NCBI GenBank assembly: GCA_036365145.1
Contig: JAEOAD010000034.1
Coordinates: forward strand, 20,551,501 to 20,615,500
Reading direction: 5' to 3'
Length of the DNA stretch: 64,000 nt
DNA from: Orientallactaga sibirica
Taxonomy: Eukaryota; Chordata; Mammalia; Rodentia; Dipodidae
Position 1 is the first letter of the stretch. Each line of letters opens with the position of its first letter. The position numbers and the translations under genes are program-made. The notes under the pieces are model-generated. The model was not told where the DNA came from, made no database searches, and saw nothing but the letters and a program-made list of their open reading frames with translations. Shown here piece after piece: positions 21,065 to 32,342 of the stretch.

Positions 21065-21749
21065 GCTCTTTAAAAGTTGGATGTTGTCCCATATCCTACC
21101 TAGATGGTTTAGCTGAGTTTCTACCTTGTACTAATCTTGTTTTGTTTTGAAGGATATCGGTAGACCAGGTGTTCTTCACTGGACAAGTTGAAACTAGTCA
21201 GATCTAAGATGGCTGCCAGAGTGAACCCAAAATGACCTCTATCTTCTTTATAATCTAATTGTCATAGTAAGTGACACACCTACAAACTATAAAACCATAT
21301 CAATCATAAAAGTATTTAAAGGGTGGTTGCTGAATTCCATAAAGTGAAGACATAAAGACCTCCTTTAATTAACCTATCCGCCACCGTTCTGACTTCTTTA
21401 TGCAATGTCTCTACTTCTCTAGCTCCAAAGGACTGAGAAGTAGTTCTGTGAGCCTAGGCTCTCAGGTTTCCATTGTCTGGTCAATTGTGGTATGATCTCC
21501 AGAAGTACCATGATGCCATCTTTGAGTAGAGAATGCTTTAGCTTAGCAGATGCAGCAACTTTGTAGCAGAACAATACAGTGATAGTAAGATCTACTGCTG
21601 TGGTAGGGAAGCTCCCCAGGTAATGGTAGATGCGAGAGTCAAAAGTTCCTCACCTGGAATTCCAGTTATCATTCCCTTCTGCCCTTCCCCAGTGCAGGGG
21701 ATCTTGGGAGAAGGTAGTCTATACAGAAAGTATAAAGTTACCTAAATGG
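21065..21749. other. No gene; unique sequence
   Basis: Nothing recognised upstream of the provirus. Confidence 0.5.
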
Positions 21750-21754
21750 GGGAC
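21750..21754. repeat. Target-site duplication, left copy (GGGAC)
   Basis: The same five bases occur at 23807-23811, immediately outside the other LTR. Five-base duplications are typical of ERVL-group integrations. Confidence 0.75.
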
Positions 21755-21951
21755 TATGGTATTTGAATGCATGCCCTCTATTGACTGAGGCGTTAATATT
21801 AAACTTCTAACTTAGATCTCCAGCTGTTTGGCCAGAGGAGGTGTCATTGGGGTTAAATCCTGGAGTCCAGCCCTAATGTGTTTCTAGGGGCAGATCTGAA
21901 TTCCAGCCCAAAGGTGTAGGACAGCAGTCTGTGCTCTGGTGGTTGTGATTG

Positions 21952-22002
<51 letters not shown>

Positions 22003-22171
22003 TTGCTGGCTGTTTGGTTGTTTCTCTGTCCATGGAACCATGAAAAGGAGCCAGTTTCTTAAGCCATTGATGCAGTTTCTCTTGGATCTGTAAGACTGAA
22101 ACAAATCCCTTCTTCCCATAAATTGTGACTGGTTAGATGTTCATCCCAGCTTTGTGGTACTAACTAGAACA
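21755..22171 (+). mobile_element. 5' LTR of MaLR provirus
   Basis: It aligns in order with the 3' LTR at 23432-23806: GCCCTCTATTGACTGAGG, CAGCCCTAATGTG, GTGCTCTGGTGG, GGATCTGTAAGACTGAAACAAAT and TTCATCCCAGCTTTGTGG. It starts TATGG, probably a mutated TG, and ends AACA. It is longer than its partner because of a (TG)n expansion at 21955-21999. ERVL-MaLR LTRs are usually about 400 bp. Confidence 0.8.
21955..21999. repeat. (TG)n microsatellite within 5' LTR
   Basis: About 20 TG units; absent at the matching place in the 3' LTR. Confidence 0.95.
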
Positions 22172-23431
22172 AAATTTGGTACCAAGAGTGAGGTGTTAGA
22201 ATAAGAATGTGGAAGTATTTGATACTTGCAACTGCAGAAGCCTTAGAGAGTAGTAGGCCAAGTTTTATGAGGCATTATGGTGAGAGTTTGAAAATGATAA
22301 ATGCAAAGGGAATTGTGTTGGCTTATGAACTTTCAAAGAGGAAGGGAACATAGCATATAACTCTGTTGAAACACAGCTACTGGCATAAAGGCTGGCTGTG
22401 TTCTTCTGCCCATGCTCAGAAAGTTTAATCAAGGTTGAATTGAAAAGCAATAGACTGGTATGACTGACAGAAGATATAGTACTGAAAGATATATGATTTA
22501 TCACAGGAAAGATTCATTCAAGTTTAAAATTACATGCCCAGAGATGGATTTGGGTTACTAAAGCTAATATTGTTAAACAGGTTGCCACAGCCTTAAGTAT
22601 GGGCCAACTGCTTACATTGAAACAATGGAAAGATGTCTGAGTTGATGTCTACCTATGAAAGACTGAATGAGTAGGATTATAAATTATTTTGAAAGAAGAT
22701 GACTGAAAGAAGAAACCTGCACTTCAAGGTCATGATTTATTTTCTCCATGAATTAATAAAATGGCTGTGTTACTGCACACTTTCTATTGGTTTGGAAGCA
22801 TGAAAAATACATGGAGGTGGGTCATGAAATGCACATGTTCCAGAAGTTGCTACTGAGATGCATCATGTAAAACAGGGTGATTTTCCTGTGTGGCCAGTGA
22901 GGCCATTGTCTGAAGTTGAAGAGGAGCCACTTCTGAGATGTTTTATAAAAAGCAGGATATTCCTGTATTAAAGGCAAAAAGAACAGTGTATGGAATTAAA
23001 GATGGGCAACAGTTTGCATTGGAGACCCCAAAGATGTTTTGGATACACATGGACTGTGCAAAGGCTACCATGGAGCACCACAGTCTCAGGATGGAAGTTT
23101 TATCCTACTACTCCGACCAGCTGAAGGGGCAGAATTGGAAGTCCAAAGACTGTAAACAGTGTTTATGGATGCTCAACTTGAACTGCAGGTGTTTGATGTT
23201 TACATCATGGTTATTGATTTTTGTATCTGTCTAGCCTCTCCTTGTTATCCCTTATAGCAATAGAAATGTTTATTCTGTGCAATGATATTTTGAAAATATG
23301 TAACTTGTTTTGATTTTACAGGACTCAAAGTTAAGGGACACTCTTAAAATTGGTAAAGAAACCTTTAAAGTTGGAATGAATGCAATTTATAATGTGATAC
23401 AGTAATAAGTCTATGGGGACCAGGGGTAGAA
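22172..23431 (+). mobile_element. MaLR internal region, non-autonomous, non-coding
   Basis: It begins AAATTTGGTACCAAGAGTGAGG. The TGGTACCA.GAGTG segment (22177-22194) looks like a leucine-tRNA primer-binding site. It ends with a purine-rich GGGGACCAGGGGTAGAA (about 23415-23431), placed like a polypurine tract. The length of about 1.26 kb is far too short for gag-pro-pol. Frames are at most 98 codons with no retroviral motif. It would have needed proteins supplied by ERVL relatives; it is a dead genomic relic. Confidence 0.75.
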
Positions 23432-23806
23432 TGTGATAGCTTGAAGGTGTGCCCCCTATTGACTCGGGTGTTAAAATTGAACTGATAACTTGGCTTTCTA
23501 GGCACCTGGATGCAGGAGGCATCACTAAGTGTGGATCCTGGAGCCCAGCCCTATGGTGTCACTGGGGACAGTTTTGAATTTCAGTCCAAAGGTGTCAAAG
23601 AGCAGTTTGTGCTCTGGTGGTTTGTGATTTCTGCCTTTGGGTATTTGGTGTTTGGTTGTTTATATCAGCTTGGATCTGTGAAAGGGAGGTACATTCTTCT
23701 GCCTTTAATGGAACTCCTCCTGGATCTATAAGCTGAAATAAGTGCCTTCCTCCTATCAAGTGTCTGCTTAGATACTCATCCCAGCACTGTGGAACTGATT
23801 ATGACA
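23432..23806 (+). mobile_element. 3' LTR of MaLR provirus
   Basis: It starts TGTGATAGCTTGAAGG and ends GATTATGACA, giving the canonical TG...CA ends. It is followed at 23807-23811 by GGGAC, the duplication partner of 21750-21754. The difference between the two LTRs beyond the TG expansion gives a way to date the insertion. Confidence 0.8.
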
Positions 23807-23811
23807 GGGAC

Positions 23812-26159
23812 CCAATGATATGGCTTCCATCAAGGATGTCATGGAACTTTGTGGTAATGCAACTGTCCTTGAGATAGCCATGTTCGTGAAGTAACACTTC
23901 ACTCCTGCTCTGTAAGTAGCCCCAATAAGTAAGCTGTTGGTTCATCAAAATTGGATTTTGGTTCAATTGTGCTTTTGTTTGTCACCTAAGCCTTTCTGGA
24001 GTTAATAGATGTGTAGTTGCATCTCCCAAGGATAATAAAATATTTCCTGCCATACCAATGAAGGCATCTGAACAGTTGTTGACTCTCAGTTTGTGTTTTT
24101 TTCCCCTAGATTTCCACCACAGAAGCAAAATGACTTATTGAATGAGTCTGAACTCTACTAGAGGGGCCTCTCCCCTAGAACTGGCCCCAAAAATTTGTGA
24201 AGAAGAAAAGCAGGGAAGCTATCTAAGCAAGGATGAGTTCCAATGAGGGAGTTAAATAACAGGGAATCAGAGTTTTATTTTGGATATATAACTGACAGCT
24301 TTAAGATGCCTTTCAGACATAATAAGAAAGGCTTTCCAGTGGCAGAGGATCAAGGCCCATAAATAAAAGCCTCACGCTGGTCAAGGTTTTACCCAGTGAC
24401 TAAGTACCCCAGCCATACACACCAGATGTGTGTATGCCCCAAGCTCTGATAGAAGTTCAATTCAATAATTCCTCATGCAAAATAAAATCAGCTTTTCATG
24501 TCTCAGAAGCTCTCTTCTTAAGCTTCTTGTTTAGATGAGTTATAAATGTTTGGGTTTTCATTAGCATTAAATAAATTGTTGCCACCAGTGAGCTGATGAT
24601 TCAGTTGGGTGGGAAGCCCCTTCTGTCTTGGGGTCATGTTCTTGCTAATTTGTCATGCTGTGCTTATGGGCTTGGGAATTCTTTTATTTATCCCGTGGTT
24701 AACAATGATAATTCTATCCTCGGTTTCTTAAAGTTTGGGTAAAACTGAAATACATTTTTTTAATACAACATGATTTTGATGGATAACTGAATGGAGACCA
24801 AGAAGTAAGGTCTTTTGGGGTTGGTAAGGATGAATTTTCAAGGAGTTTTCAGGTTATAAGTCATTGAGTCATGACATACAACATGGATAAAGCCAGAAAG
24901 ACAGAAAACTGATAGACCTGATTGTCAGTAACTTTGAAATATCTGTAAGTGAAATCAAACAGCAAAAGATAGAGGGGAAATTTTGGCCTCTGGTTCCTCT
25001 CCCAACCCTACTTTATGAGGCTCAGATCTTGGTAAATGATAGAACTCCATACTACTGTTCACAGTCAAAGATGCAACAACCTAGGCAATGGCCAACAAGA
25101 GTCGTGTCATAACTGGAAATTTTGCTAAAGAAAAATTCTTACCACTGAGGTTGCCAGACATCAAAGCACCGATTCATTATAAGAAGGTTATGCATGGAAA
25201 CAATCAGCAAATACTGGGCTTAAGGAGGACAAAAGCAGCCTGCATGACAAAACAAACAAAAGGTTGTAGCTCAAGTATAACTCTACAGTCTTTGTCTCTT
25301 AAATATTCTTGTTACCATTTGTCTAATGTTAAAACTAGCAGATCTAAAAACAGTGAGAAGATGTGAGACTTAATTCTGATTTGGGTTAGATCCAATCATA
25401 CCAAATATTTTAGGTCAAATACTTAATCCTTCAATATACTTATTTAATTATATTAGTTAATGAACTCTGTTTTTATTTTACTTTGTGGTCTTTTTAAATC
25501 TTAATTACATAGAAAGAAAAGTAAAACTTCCCAAATACCTATGGAGGCTGCTAGGTGTATGGATTATTTTGAACTGAAAAAACTGAACAGCAGATAAAGG
25601 AAAAGTTCTTTGATCTCCTGTTATTACCCTTGAATAGTATATAAATATTTTCATCCTACTTCTCACCCCAACACATACCAGGAAGGAGAGAAGTTAGTCA
25701 CTTTAGACAACTTTAAACTCCTAATAGCCTGGGCCCTGGAGAGGACAATTAAAGAAAAATACCTTACTTTAAGCTTTTACATTCCATTAGTTTCCACATA
25801 TAAGTGACTTCCCACATATTTGTTATCTACAGGACTCAGATGCCCTATAAACTTATTGTACTTTGAGAAGATACTAGGTCAGTCCAGGATCTAACACCTC
25901 TTGGAGTTTCCCATAACTGAGTAATCCTATTTATATGTGCAAATTTCTATTTGACTTTTTTTTTGTCTTTAATCTGTACTTTTCCAGCCTAATTTTCAGA
26001 GTTCAGTCAGTGAACCAAAAATATGTAGAGAAGAAATTGGCTGGCTTTGTTGTTGGTTTTATCTCCTACAAATTCTGTGTTTCACATGACCCTCTAAGTT
26101 GCTACTACATAGCTTTATTAGTGTTAGCCGCATTCCAGAGTATTATCTCATTCACAAGT
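23812..26159. other. No gene recognised; longest repeat-poor block of the first half
   Basis: 2.3 kb with no interspersed repeat that I can name and no microsatellite. A 92-codon ATG frame at 25088-25366 and others are uncharacterised, with no family resemblance and no evident splice or processed-pseudogene hallmarks. Confidence 0.55.
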
Positions 26160-26545
26160 GAACAAACTATGATGATTCATATTGATTGTCAACTTGACAG
26201 GACCTAGTGATGTAGTTTACATTAGTCTCTGATCGTGATTGAAAGATTATACTGTTTAGGTTAACTTAGGTGCAAAGACTTAGCATAACTTGGACAGCAC
26301 CATTTGATGGGCTAGGGTCCTGGACTGTACAAAAAGGAGAGAGATGGCTAGGCACCAGCATTCATAATTCTCCTTCATCACCATGCACTGGATGTGCCCA
26401 ACTCTGATTCCAGATCTTCTGCCGTGACTTATCCACCATGGACTGAAACCTGGACGTATAAGCTACAATAAACCCTTCCTCATTCAAACTGGTTTTTGTC
26501 AGATATTTTGTCTTGGCAATAAAAAGGTATCTAATATGGAAACCA
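26160..26545 (+). mobile_element. Rodent LTR-like repeat, family not named
   Basis: It carries TATTGATTGTCAACTTGACAGG, CACCATTTGATGGGCTAGGG, GGACTGTACAAAAAGGAGAG, TAAGCTACAATAAACCC (a polyadenylation signal) and a 3' end with GTCAGATATTTTGTCTTGGC. The same order occurs at 63.69-64.0 kb and, reversed, at 55.42-55.77 kb. It resembles a widespread rodent repeat whose name I cannot give with certainty. Confidence 0.6.
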
Positions 26546-26640
26546 AAGATGGAAAAACTAAATAGCTACTCAAAGTTTCAAAGTGATTGAGCAGCAGAAC
26601 TGGATTTAACCCCAAGCTCAATCTTAAAAATTATAACTCT
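26546..26640 (+). mobile_element. Possible MIR/L2 fragment
   Basis: AAACTAAATAGCTACTCAAAG followed by GCAGCAGAACTGGATTTAACCCC recalls the 'cacacagctagtaagtggcagagctggatttgaaccc' block. Confidence 0.4.
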
Positions 26641-26879
26641 CATCACTGCCTTTTTTCTTTAAAGATTAAAGCTGTTTCCATGTCTTCTTGTGAGATGTTC
26701 CTATAGGCTTAAAGTCACCTACTTCTGCAGATTAAACTTACTCCTGTCCCCTGATCCATGTCCATGGATGTCTCCTTGTCCAATGCCAACATCAAACTCA
26801 AGTGGGATCATCTGCTATGAACTGCTCAGGCAGCCTGCTGAGTGGTCTCATGGCTTTTAGCATGCCCTCCCACTTTGTC

Positions 26880-27090
26880 CTCTGTTCTGCATCCAGAACT
26901 AGTCTACTGCAGTTTTACTCATTATTTTATAGTGTTGTTCTCTTTATTTATTTTATTCTACTGTGAGGACTTCAAGGACAAGAACTTGGTTTATTTTTCT
27001 CACTGCAAAAATGTTTATTGCTCAATAATGTCTGATGCTTGATCCTCCCATGTTTTCATTCATTCTTTTATTTCTAAATATCCTCTGTGT
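26880..27090 (+). mobile_element. Possible L2 3' end remnant
   Basis: ACTGTGAGGACTTCAAGGACAAG, TTTATTTTTCTCACTGC and ATTGCTCAATAATG follow the order of the mammalian L2 3' end. It is strongly diverged. Confidence 0.45.
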
Positions 27091-27214
27091 AAACATGTAT
27101 GCCTGATGACACCTCTCCCCAGAACATTTGACTTCAATATCTACCAGTTTGGTTTGTGTACTTGGAAACACAGTCAATATTCTAATTGAATGCATCACAA
27201 ATGAAATGTTTTAT

Positions 27215-27560
27215 TGTCCTAATATGTTTTATGCTACTGTAACATAATACCAGATAGCATGAGATTTATAAAGAAACTTTTTTTTTTCTCCCAATATTGG
27301 AGGCTGTGCAATTGAAGGTTAGTGTCTGGTGAGAGCTTTCCTGCTAGGTTAACCCATGAAAGAAGACTGAATGACAGGAGTGCTCAAATGGAAATAAGTT
27401 TGCGGGTCTTCAGAATACCAAGTCCTCCAGAATCCTACCCTTGAGTGTGTAGAGTTTCATCTCTCAATAGCCACCTCACCTGTATCCTAGCCACACCTAG
27501 AGAACTACTGAGTGTGAATACAAAACTATTCCTGTCTTCACAGCTCACTTAGAATTCTTT
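27215..27560 (-). mobile_element. MLT1-like MaLR LTR, minus strand
   Basis: The plus strand shows TGCTACTGTAACATAATACCAG, then CCCAATATTGGAGGCTGTG, then TTAGTGTCTGGTGAGAG. This is the reverse complement of the 3' half of MLT1-type LTRs. The distal part is decayed. Confidence 0.6.
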
Positions 27561-27985
27561 TCTTTGTCTATCAAATTCCCCACATAGAAAGGATGGTTTT
27601 ACTTATTCCTCTAGTAGGAGTAGCTACTATATTAATTTATTGGGATTTTCTAAATCTAAGAAGTTTCCACCATGAATATCTGATGTACTGTGTGGCCAAC
27701 AATATACTTTCATGGCCATATTATTACCAATCATGATAATGACTAAACTTACCTGCTTCTTGTTACTAATACTATTTTTTTCATTATAAAACATGGAAAC
27801 CATATCATCTAACATAGAACAAAACATTTCAATCCCTTGTCTACTTCCATTCAATGTCAAATGAGAGTTTTAACAGTATAAAAAACTCGAAAATTTCCAT
27901 CCTTCTGAGTAAATACTCCAAAAATTTAAGTAATGGTAAAAATTTTAGCTTGCATAAGCATCTTTAATTTTTTGCTAAAAATTGA
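27561..27985. other. No gene; AT-rich unique sequence
   Basis: Nothing recognised. Confidence 0.55.
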
Positions 27986-27987
27986 GG

Positions 27988-28185
27988 TTAGGAATTGGAG
28001 AGATAGGATAACAGTAAAAGCGATTGCCTGTGAAGCCCAAGGAACCATGAAGGCAACCTATGCATAAGGTCACAGAGGTGGCACACATGTATGGAGTTTA
28101 AGTATAGTGGCTGGAGGCCCTAGCATGCTAATTCTCTCTCTTTCCTCCTTCAACCCTCACTCTCTCTTTCTCTCATAAAAAGGCC
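27988..28185 (+). mobile_element. tRNA-derived SINE, type 1, decayed
   Basis: The head GGAATTGGAGAGATAGGATAAC is diverged and the B-box region is damaged. GGCACACATGTATGGAGTTT, GGCTGGAGGCCCTAGCATGC and a CT-rich tail identify it. Confidence 0.75.
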
Positions 28186-28281
28186 AGTATGTTGGGTTTG
28201 CCTCAAAAAATTAAGAATTGTTATTATACATATTAAAAATAATTTCTCTATAAACTATATATTTAGAAGAACTAAAATAAT

Positions 28282-28439
28282 AAAACATAAGAGCCAGGCA
28301 TGGTGGTGCATGCTTTTAATTCCAGCACTCGAGAGGCAGAGGTAGGAGGATCACCATGAGTTCAAGACCAACCTGAGATTACACAGTGAATTCCAGGTCA
28401 GCCTGAGCTAGAGTGAGATCCAACCGCAAAAAACCAAAA

Positions 28440-28478
<39 letters not shown>

Positions 28479-28491
28479 ACAAAAACATAAG
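28282..28491 (+). mobile_element. B1 SINE with 10-bp target duplication
   Basis: The B1 body starts at about 28292 (GCCAGGCATGGTGGTGCATG) and ends with an (AAAT)n tail to about 28481. It is flanked by AAAACATAAG at 28282-28291 and again at 28482-28491, a perfect duplication. The tail has become a tetranucleotide microsatellite. Confidence 0.85.
28436..28479. repeat. (AAAT)n microsatellite in B1 tail
   Basis: About ten AAAT units derived from the B1 poly-A tail. Confidence 0.95.
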
Positions 28492-29005
28492 AAAATGTTG
28501 ACTTAGCCCATGAGCAAAGGCAAGATGCAAATGACTTGGGTCAGATTGGGTCTTGAGAAGTGATCATTCTTTATTTTTGGAAAGAATCCCCCTTAATACC
28601 TGGCCTTTCTTTTCTCCTCCTCAGATTTTTTAATCTGTGACTGTCCTTACTCACCTGGCATATTAGAGACACCACATGAGCTCGCCCACCAGCAAGGCCT
28701 GAGATGGTGATGCTCTCCCAAACTGCTGAGCAGTGAAAATGGTCTTGCCTGCTGGGGACTCTCTGTGGTCTCTGGTGTCACATCATTCAAAGAGTGGGGG
28801 TGGCAGAGGAAAGATTCAAGAAGGTAGAGTCAATATTAAAAATAATTATAATAGTAACTCAGCTTCCACTCTGGAAATCCTATCAGTTATACCATCAATC
28901 ATCACTTTTTCCATCTACAATCTTGGCTTTGCTGCAGACCCCAGTCCTGTGAGGGAATCAGGAATACACTGAGATAATTGAACATGATCATGGGTAAAAA
29001 GACTT
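28492..29005. other. No gene; unique sequence
   Basis: Nothing recognised; a 79-codon frame at 28733-28972 has no family resemblance. Confidence 0.5.
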
Positions 29006-29244
29006 TGAGTAGGCATATTTCTTTTATTAATTTATTTCTTTATTTATTATAGAGGAAGAGGCAGAAAGAGATAATGGGCACACCAGGGCCTCTAGCCACT
29101 GCAAATGAACTCCAGATGCATGTGCCAACTTGAGTATCTGGCTTATGTGGGTATTGGGGAATTGAACCTGGGTCTTTAGGCTTTGCAGGCAAGTGCCTTA
29201 ACTGCTAAGCCATCCCTCTAGCCCATGAGTGGGTGTATTGCTTT
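29006..29244 (-). mobile_element. tRNA-derived SINE, type 1, minus strand, with target duplication
   Basis: The element (about 29025-29225) shows CAGGGCCTCTAGCCACTGC, GTATCTGGCTTATGTGGG, GGGAATTGAACCTGGG and TAAGCCATCCCTCTAGCCC. It is flanked by TGAGTAGGCATATTTCTTT (29006) and TGAGTGGGTGTATTGCTTT (29226), 15 of 19 alike, consistent with an old insertion. Confidence 0.8.
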
Positions 29245-30179
29245 GTCAATTTCTTCAAGTCTTTTTATTTTTCCCCACATTAATCTTAGAGGCTCATGCC
29301 TATGACTGTCCCATCCCAGCTCATGCATGTAAAACATTCTCCCAGTTAACATTTCCAAGTTGATGATGTGTTGAAATGTCTTCTTGGGATGTCTGTTTGT
29401 AATTTTTCTTAGAAATGCATGCAAAGTATTCATTTTCACTGAAAATGCAACCACCAGGCCTGTCCCACAAGGACATTTCTCTGATGGTAGTTTTTATTTT
29501 TCCAAGATGGTGTTCCATTGTGTTTTGACAAAATTTTCATGAAAACCAAGATTGGAAAAAGAATACCCTCTGATTTATCACAGATATTCTGGCTTTAAGA
29601 TATATTATCATATATTAATTATATGTTCAGGAATATAAAATAAAATCATTGTTGTATGCAGGCTATCAACCTTCTGACTTCTCTAAGGCCACACTGGATA
29701 AAGAATTTCCTTAGGTCACACAAGTTATAGTGATTTATGAATAATAGTTAATTCTTTTAGTTATGGTTCTTAGATATCATATTAACATTTCCTAGTTTTC
29801 TTGATCCCATAGCAACTAAATATTCTAAACCAAATATAGGTGAAGTTTCCAAGTGCTCCATTGTGAGAAAAGCTTTCCCTTCTTTACCCAAATAACTTAA
29901 TCCAAACACTGATACTCACAGGATGGAAGGACTAGGGCATGATTATGTGTCCTACAAGGTATCTGGATTGGGATCCTCATCTCATGCCATGTTAATATAT
30001 CTGAATCCTCTTCCACCAAGTCTAAGTATTTTTTTCCACCAGTATACTCTGTTGCTTCTCCCAAGATGGAAAGATTTACCTCATTTTATTTCCTTAAGCA
30101 CAGCTGAAACAAATCACTCAACTTATTAAATTTTACTAAGGATTGAAGATAGCAATGTCGATAAAGAAAACTCAGAGCC
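29245..30179. other. No gene; AT-rich unique sequence
   Basis: Nothing recognised; short frames only. Confidence 0.55.
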
Positions 30180-30215
30180 TAGGCTGGAGGGATGGCTTAG
30201 CAGTTGAAAGAAAAC
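30180..30215 (+). mobile_element. Orphan tRNA-SINE head
   Basis: TAGGCTGGAGGGATGGCTTAGCAGTTGAAAG matches only the first 30 bases of the SINE. The rest of the element is absent. Confidence 0.5.
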
Positions 30216-30588
30216 CCAGAGTCTGATGCCAAATGTCTGCCTCCATGAGTACATGGCATTGTTCTTTCAGGACCCCCCCTGTGCTCCTTTGATGGGACTG
30301 ATTTATTCCCTTTTCTCTTTCTCTATCTAGCCATCTATGAACATAAGGCTTCTGACTTCAATATTTTTACTCCACAGAATGAAAAACCTAAAATCAGCTA
30401 ATATGATCATGATCCCTGAGAGATGCCTTGTTGAAGAGTATCTAAACTCTAAACTGAGTACACTCTCTCCACTTTGATTCTCAGCTTCTCTCAGAACAAT
30501 AAGTAAGACATTCCCTTTTGTGCCTTCCCCTGCACTGTTTCCCTCCCCACCTCTCCCACCCCCTTACTCCCTAGCCTTCCCTTTCTAA
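30216..30588. other. No gene; unique sequence
   Basis: Nothing recognised; a C-rich patch at 30530-30570. Confidence 0.5.
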
Positions 30589-30589
30589 C

Positions 30590-30688
30590 AGGATCTCACT
30601 ATGTAACCTAGGCTGACCTCAAACTTGTGATCCTTAGCTTTCTAAGTGCTGGGATTAAATAGGTATGTATAATCACATCAAGCTAAAT
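30590..30688 (-). mobile_element. Old B1/7SL-like fragment, minus strand
   Basis: GGATCTCACTATGTAACCTAGGC, CTTTCTAAGTGCTGGGATTAAA and ATAATCACATCAAGCT are a diverged reverse-complemented B1. Confidence 0.65.
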
Positions 30689-30797
30689 GTGGATTTTTCT
30701 ACAGTTTTAAGGGCAACAGAGATTTAGCCAAAGAACCTCCTCCAGGAAATCAATTTTCTACTTTGTTACTACTGCAGAAATCACCTGTGATTGGTTT

Positions 30798-30888
30798 GTT
30801 TCCTTGTTTCTGTGGTTCTGGAGATCAAACCAAGGGACTCTTGCATGTAAGACACTTATTCAGCTAATAAGCTACATCTACCACTCCT
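30798..30888 (-). mobile_element. ID-like SINE, minus strand
   Basis: TTCTGGAGATCAAACCAAGGG, CTTGCATGTAAGACACTTATTC and TAAGCTACATCTACCACTCC are the reverse complement of an ID-type tRNA head. Confidence 0.6.
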
Positions 30889-30889
30889 C

Positions 30890-31400
30890 ACATGCATTTT
30901 TAACATTACTTTAAGAAAGACGGTGATAAAGGAGATACTTTGTACTCAGTAATAACATTTAGGAGATTTTGGGGAACAATGAACAAGTAGCCTTATAAGG
31001 CTGATTGTTTATATAAGAGATCATAAGACAGATCCAGATTACAGTCTAAGAAGACAATCAGGCAAGATTCAAGCTTCACTGGCAGACATAGTAAAGGTAA
31101 GTACCATGACAGAACAGCTTACAGAGACAAGGGTCTCAGAGAAGCAGTGCCATACCTTCTAAGGCATCAAATACCTCCTGGGGTTGTAGCTGGAAGTGAG
31201 TTGTGATTAAGTCTCTTGAGTTTTAACACTTGGAAACTCAAGAATTTCTCAATAAAAGCAAACAACCTTATCACCACTAAAAAAACACACCCCATTTGTG
31301 AAAGTCCCACAATATTTTGGTTGCTAAGTCACTCCTATGGGGCAACTTTTCTCAAAAGCTGATGAAACAAAGAATATCTGTGTTAGGTTTCAGTTGAAAG
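30890..31400. other. No gene; unique sequence
   Basis: Nothing recognised. Confidence 0.5.
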
Positions 31401-31405
31401 GCATG

Positions 31406-31765
31406 TGTGGTGGTTGAATTCATGTGCCCCCCCCCATAAACTTATGTGTTCTCAATGCTTGGTCCCCAGCTGGTGGCAATTTGGGAATTAGAGCCTTCTG
31501 AAGGCAGAGCATTATTGGGGGCAGACTTATGGGCATTATAGTCAGCTTACCCTTGCCAGTGTTTGCCACACTTTCCTGCTGCTATTGTCCACCTGATATT
31601 GGCCAGGAGGTGATGTCCATCCTCTGTCCATGCCATTGTTTCCTCCTGACATCATGGAGCTTTTCTTCAAGTCTGTAAGCCAAATTACACCCTTTCCTCC
31701 CACAAGCTGCTCTGCTTTTGATTGGGTATTTTCTATAAGGAAATAAAGGCAACTGAAAATAGAAT
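31406..31765 (+). mobile_element. MaLR (MT-like) solo LTR, diverged 3' end
   Basis: It starts TGTGGTGGTTGAATTC. The order GGTCCCCAGCTGGTGGC, GGCATTATAGTCAGC, TTGTCCACCTGATATTGGCC, CATCATGGAGC and TCTGTAAGCCAAATTACACCC matches the LTRs at 52.1 and 59.3 kb. The 3' end is degraded, so the terminus and any target duplication are unclear. A C10 run lies near the 5' end. Confidence 0.8.
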
Positions 31766-31899
31766 CTGGGCCTCCAAATGATGAAATGATTGAAACAACA
31801 TAATTGTGCATTTTATATGATGCAAAACTTTCAAATCAGTTATTATTGTTTAATTTTACAATACTTACTTGGTCTGAAATTATTATCTATTCACTGCAG

Positions 31900-32030
31900 C
31901 ATGGAATAGGAGGTAAGAGTACATGTTTGTGAGCAGGAAAATCAACTGAAATTATCACTGTATCATTCCTTTGAACAAATGAGCCTCTCTGACTTCAGAC
32001 TGTATCATTTTTTAAATGGCAGTCATTGAA
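31900..32030 (+). mobile_element. MIR fragment, diverged
   Basis: GTAAGAGTACATGTTTGTGAGCAG and ACAAATGAGCCTCTCTGACTTC followed by TTTAAATGGCAG follow the MIR order. Confidence 0.45.
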
Positions 32031-32072
32031 AGATATACAATTAGGCTACTTCTCAGATGTAAAAAAAAAAAT

Positions 32073-32234
32073 GTATGTTATTGGGCTGGATAATATGGCT
32101 TAGTGGTTAAGGTACTTGCATGCAACGCCAAAGGACCCAGGTTCAATTCCCCAGGACCCACGTAAGCCTGATGCACAAGGAGGCACATGTGCATGGAGTT
32201 CGTTTGCAGTAGCTGGAGGCCCTGGGATGCCTAT

Positions 32235-32275
<41 letters not shown>

Positions 32276-32330
32276 GACTCTCTCAAATAAATAAAACTTA
32301 AAAAATAAAAATTTTTAAAAATTACATTAA
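32073..32330 (+). mobile_element. tRNA-derived SINE, type 1, first of a pair
   Basis: It has strong A and B boxes (ATGGCTTAGTGG and GGTTCAATTCCCC), the body GTAAGCCTGATGCACAAGG and a pure CT run of about 35 bases, then AAATAAATAAAAC. The left target duplication GTATGTTATT (32073-32082) has its partner only after the second SINE, at 32567-32576. Confidence 0.9.
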
Positions 32331-32342
32331 AAAAACAGGAGT

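Noticed and set aside
22172..23431. Possible retroviral gag/pol in the provirus
   Set aside because: Only about 1.26 kb, frames at most 98 codons, no protease or reverse transcriptase motif.
25088..25366. 92-codon ATG frame in unique DNA
   Set aside because: No recognisable family, no splice or promoter signals; length is within chance expectation.
31401..31405. GCATG as a target duplication for the 31.4-kb LTR
   Set aside because: No matching copy found near the degraded 3' end.
32083..32160. tRNA gene suggested by A and B boxes
   Set aside because: The boxes are part of repeated SINE heads; the tRNA fold is degraded and the same unit occurs many times.
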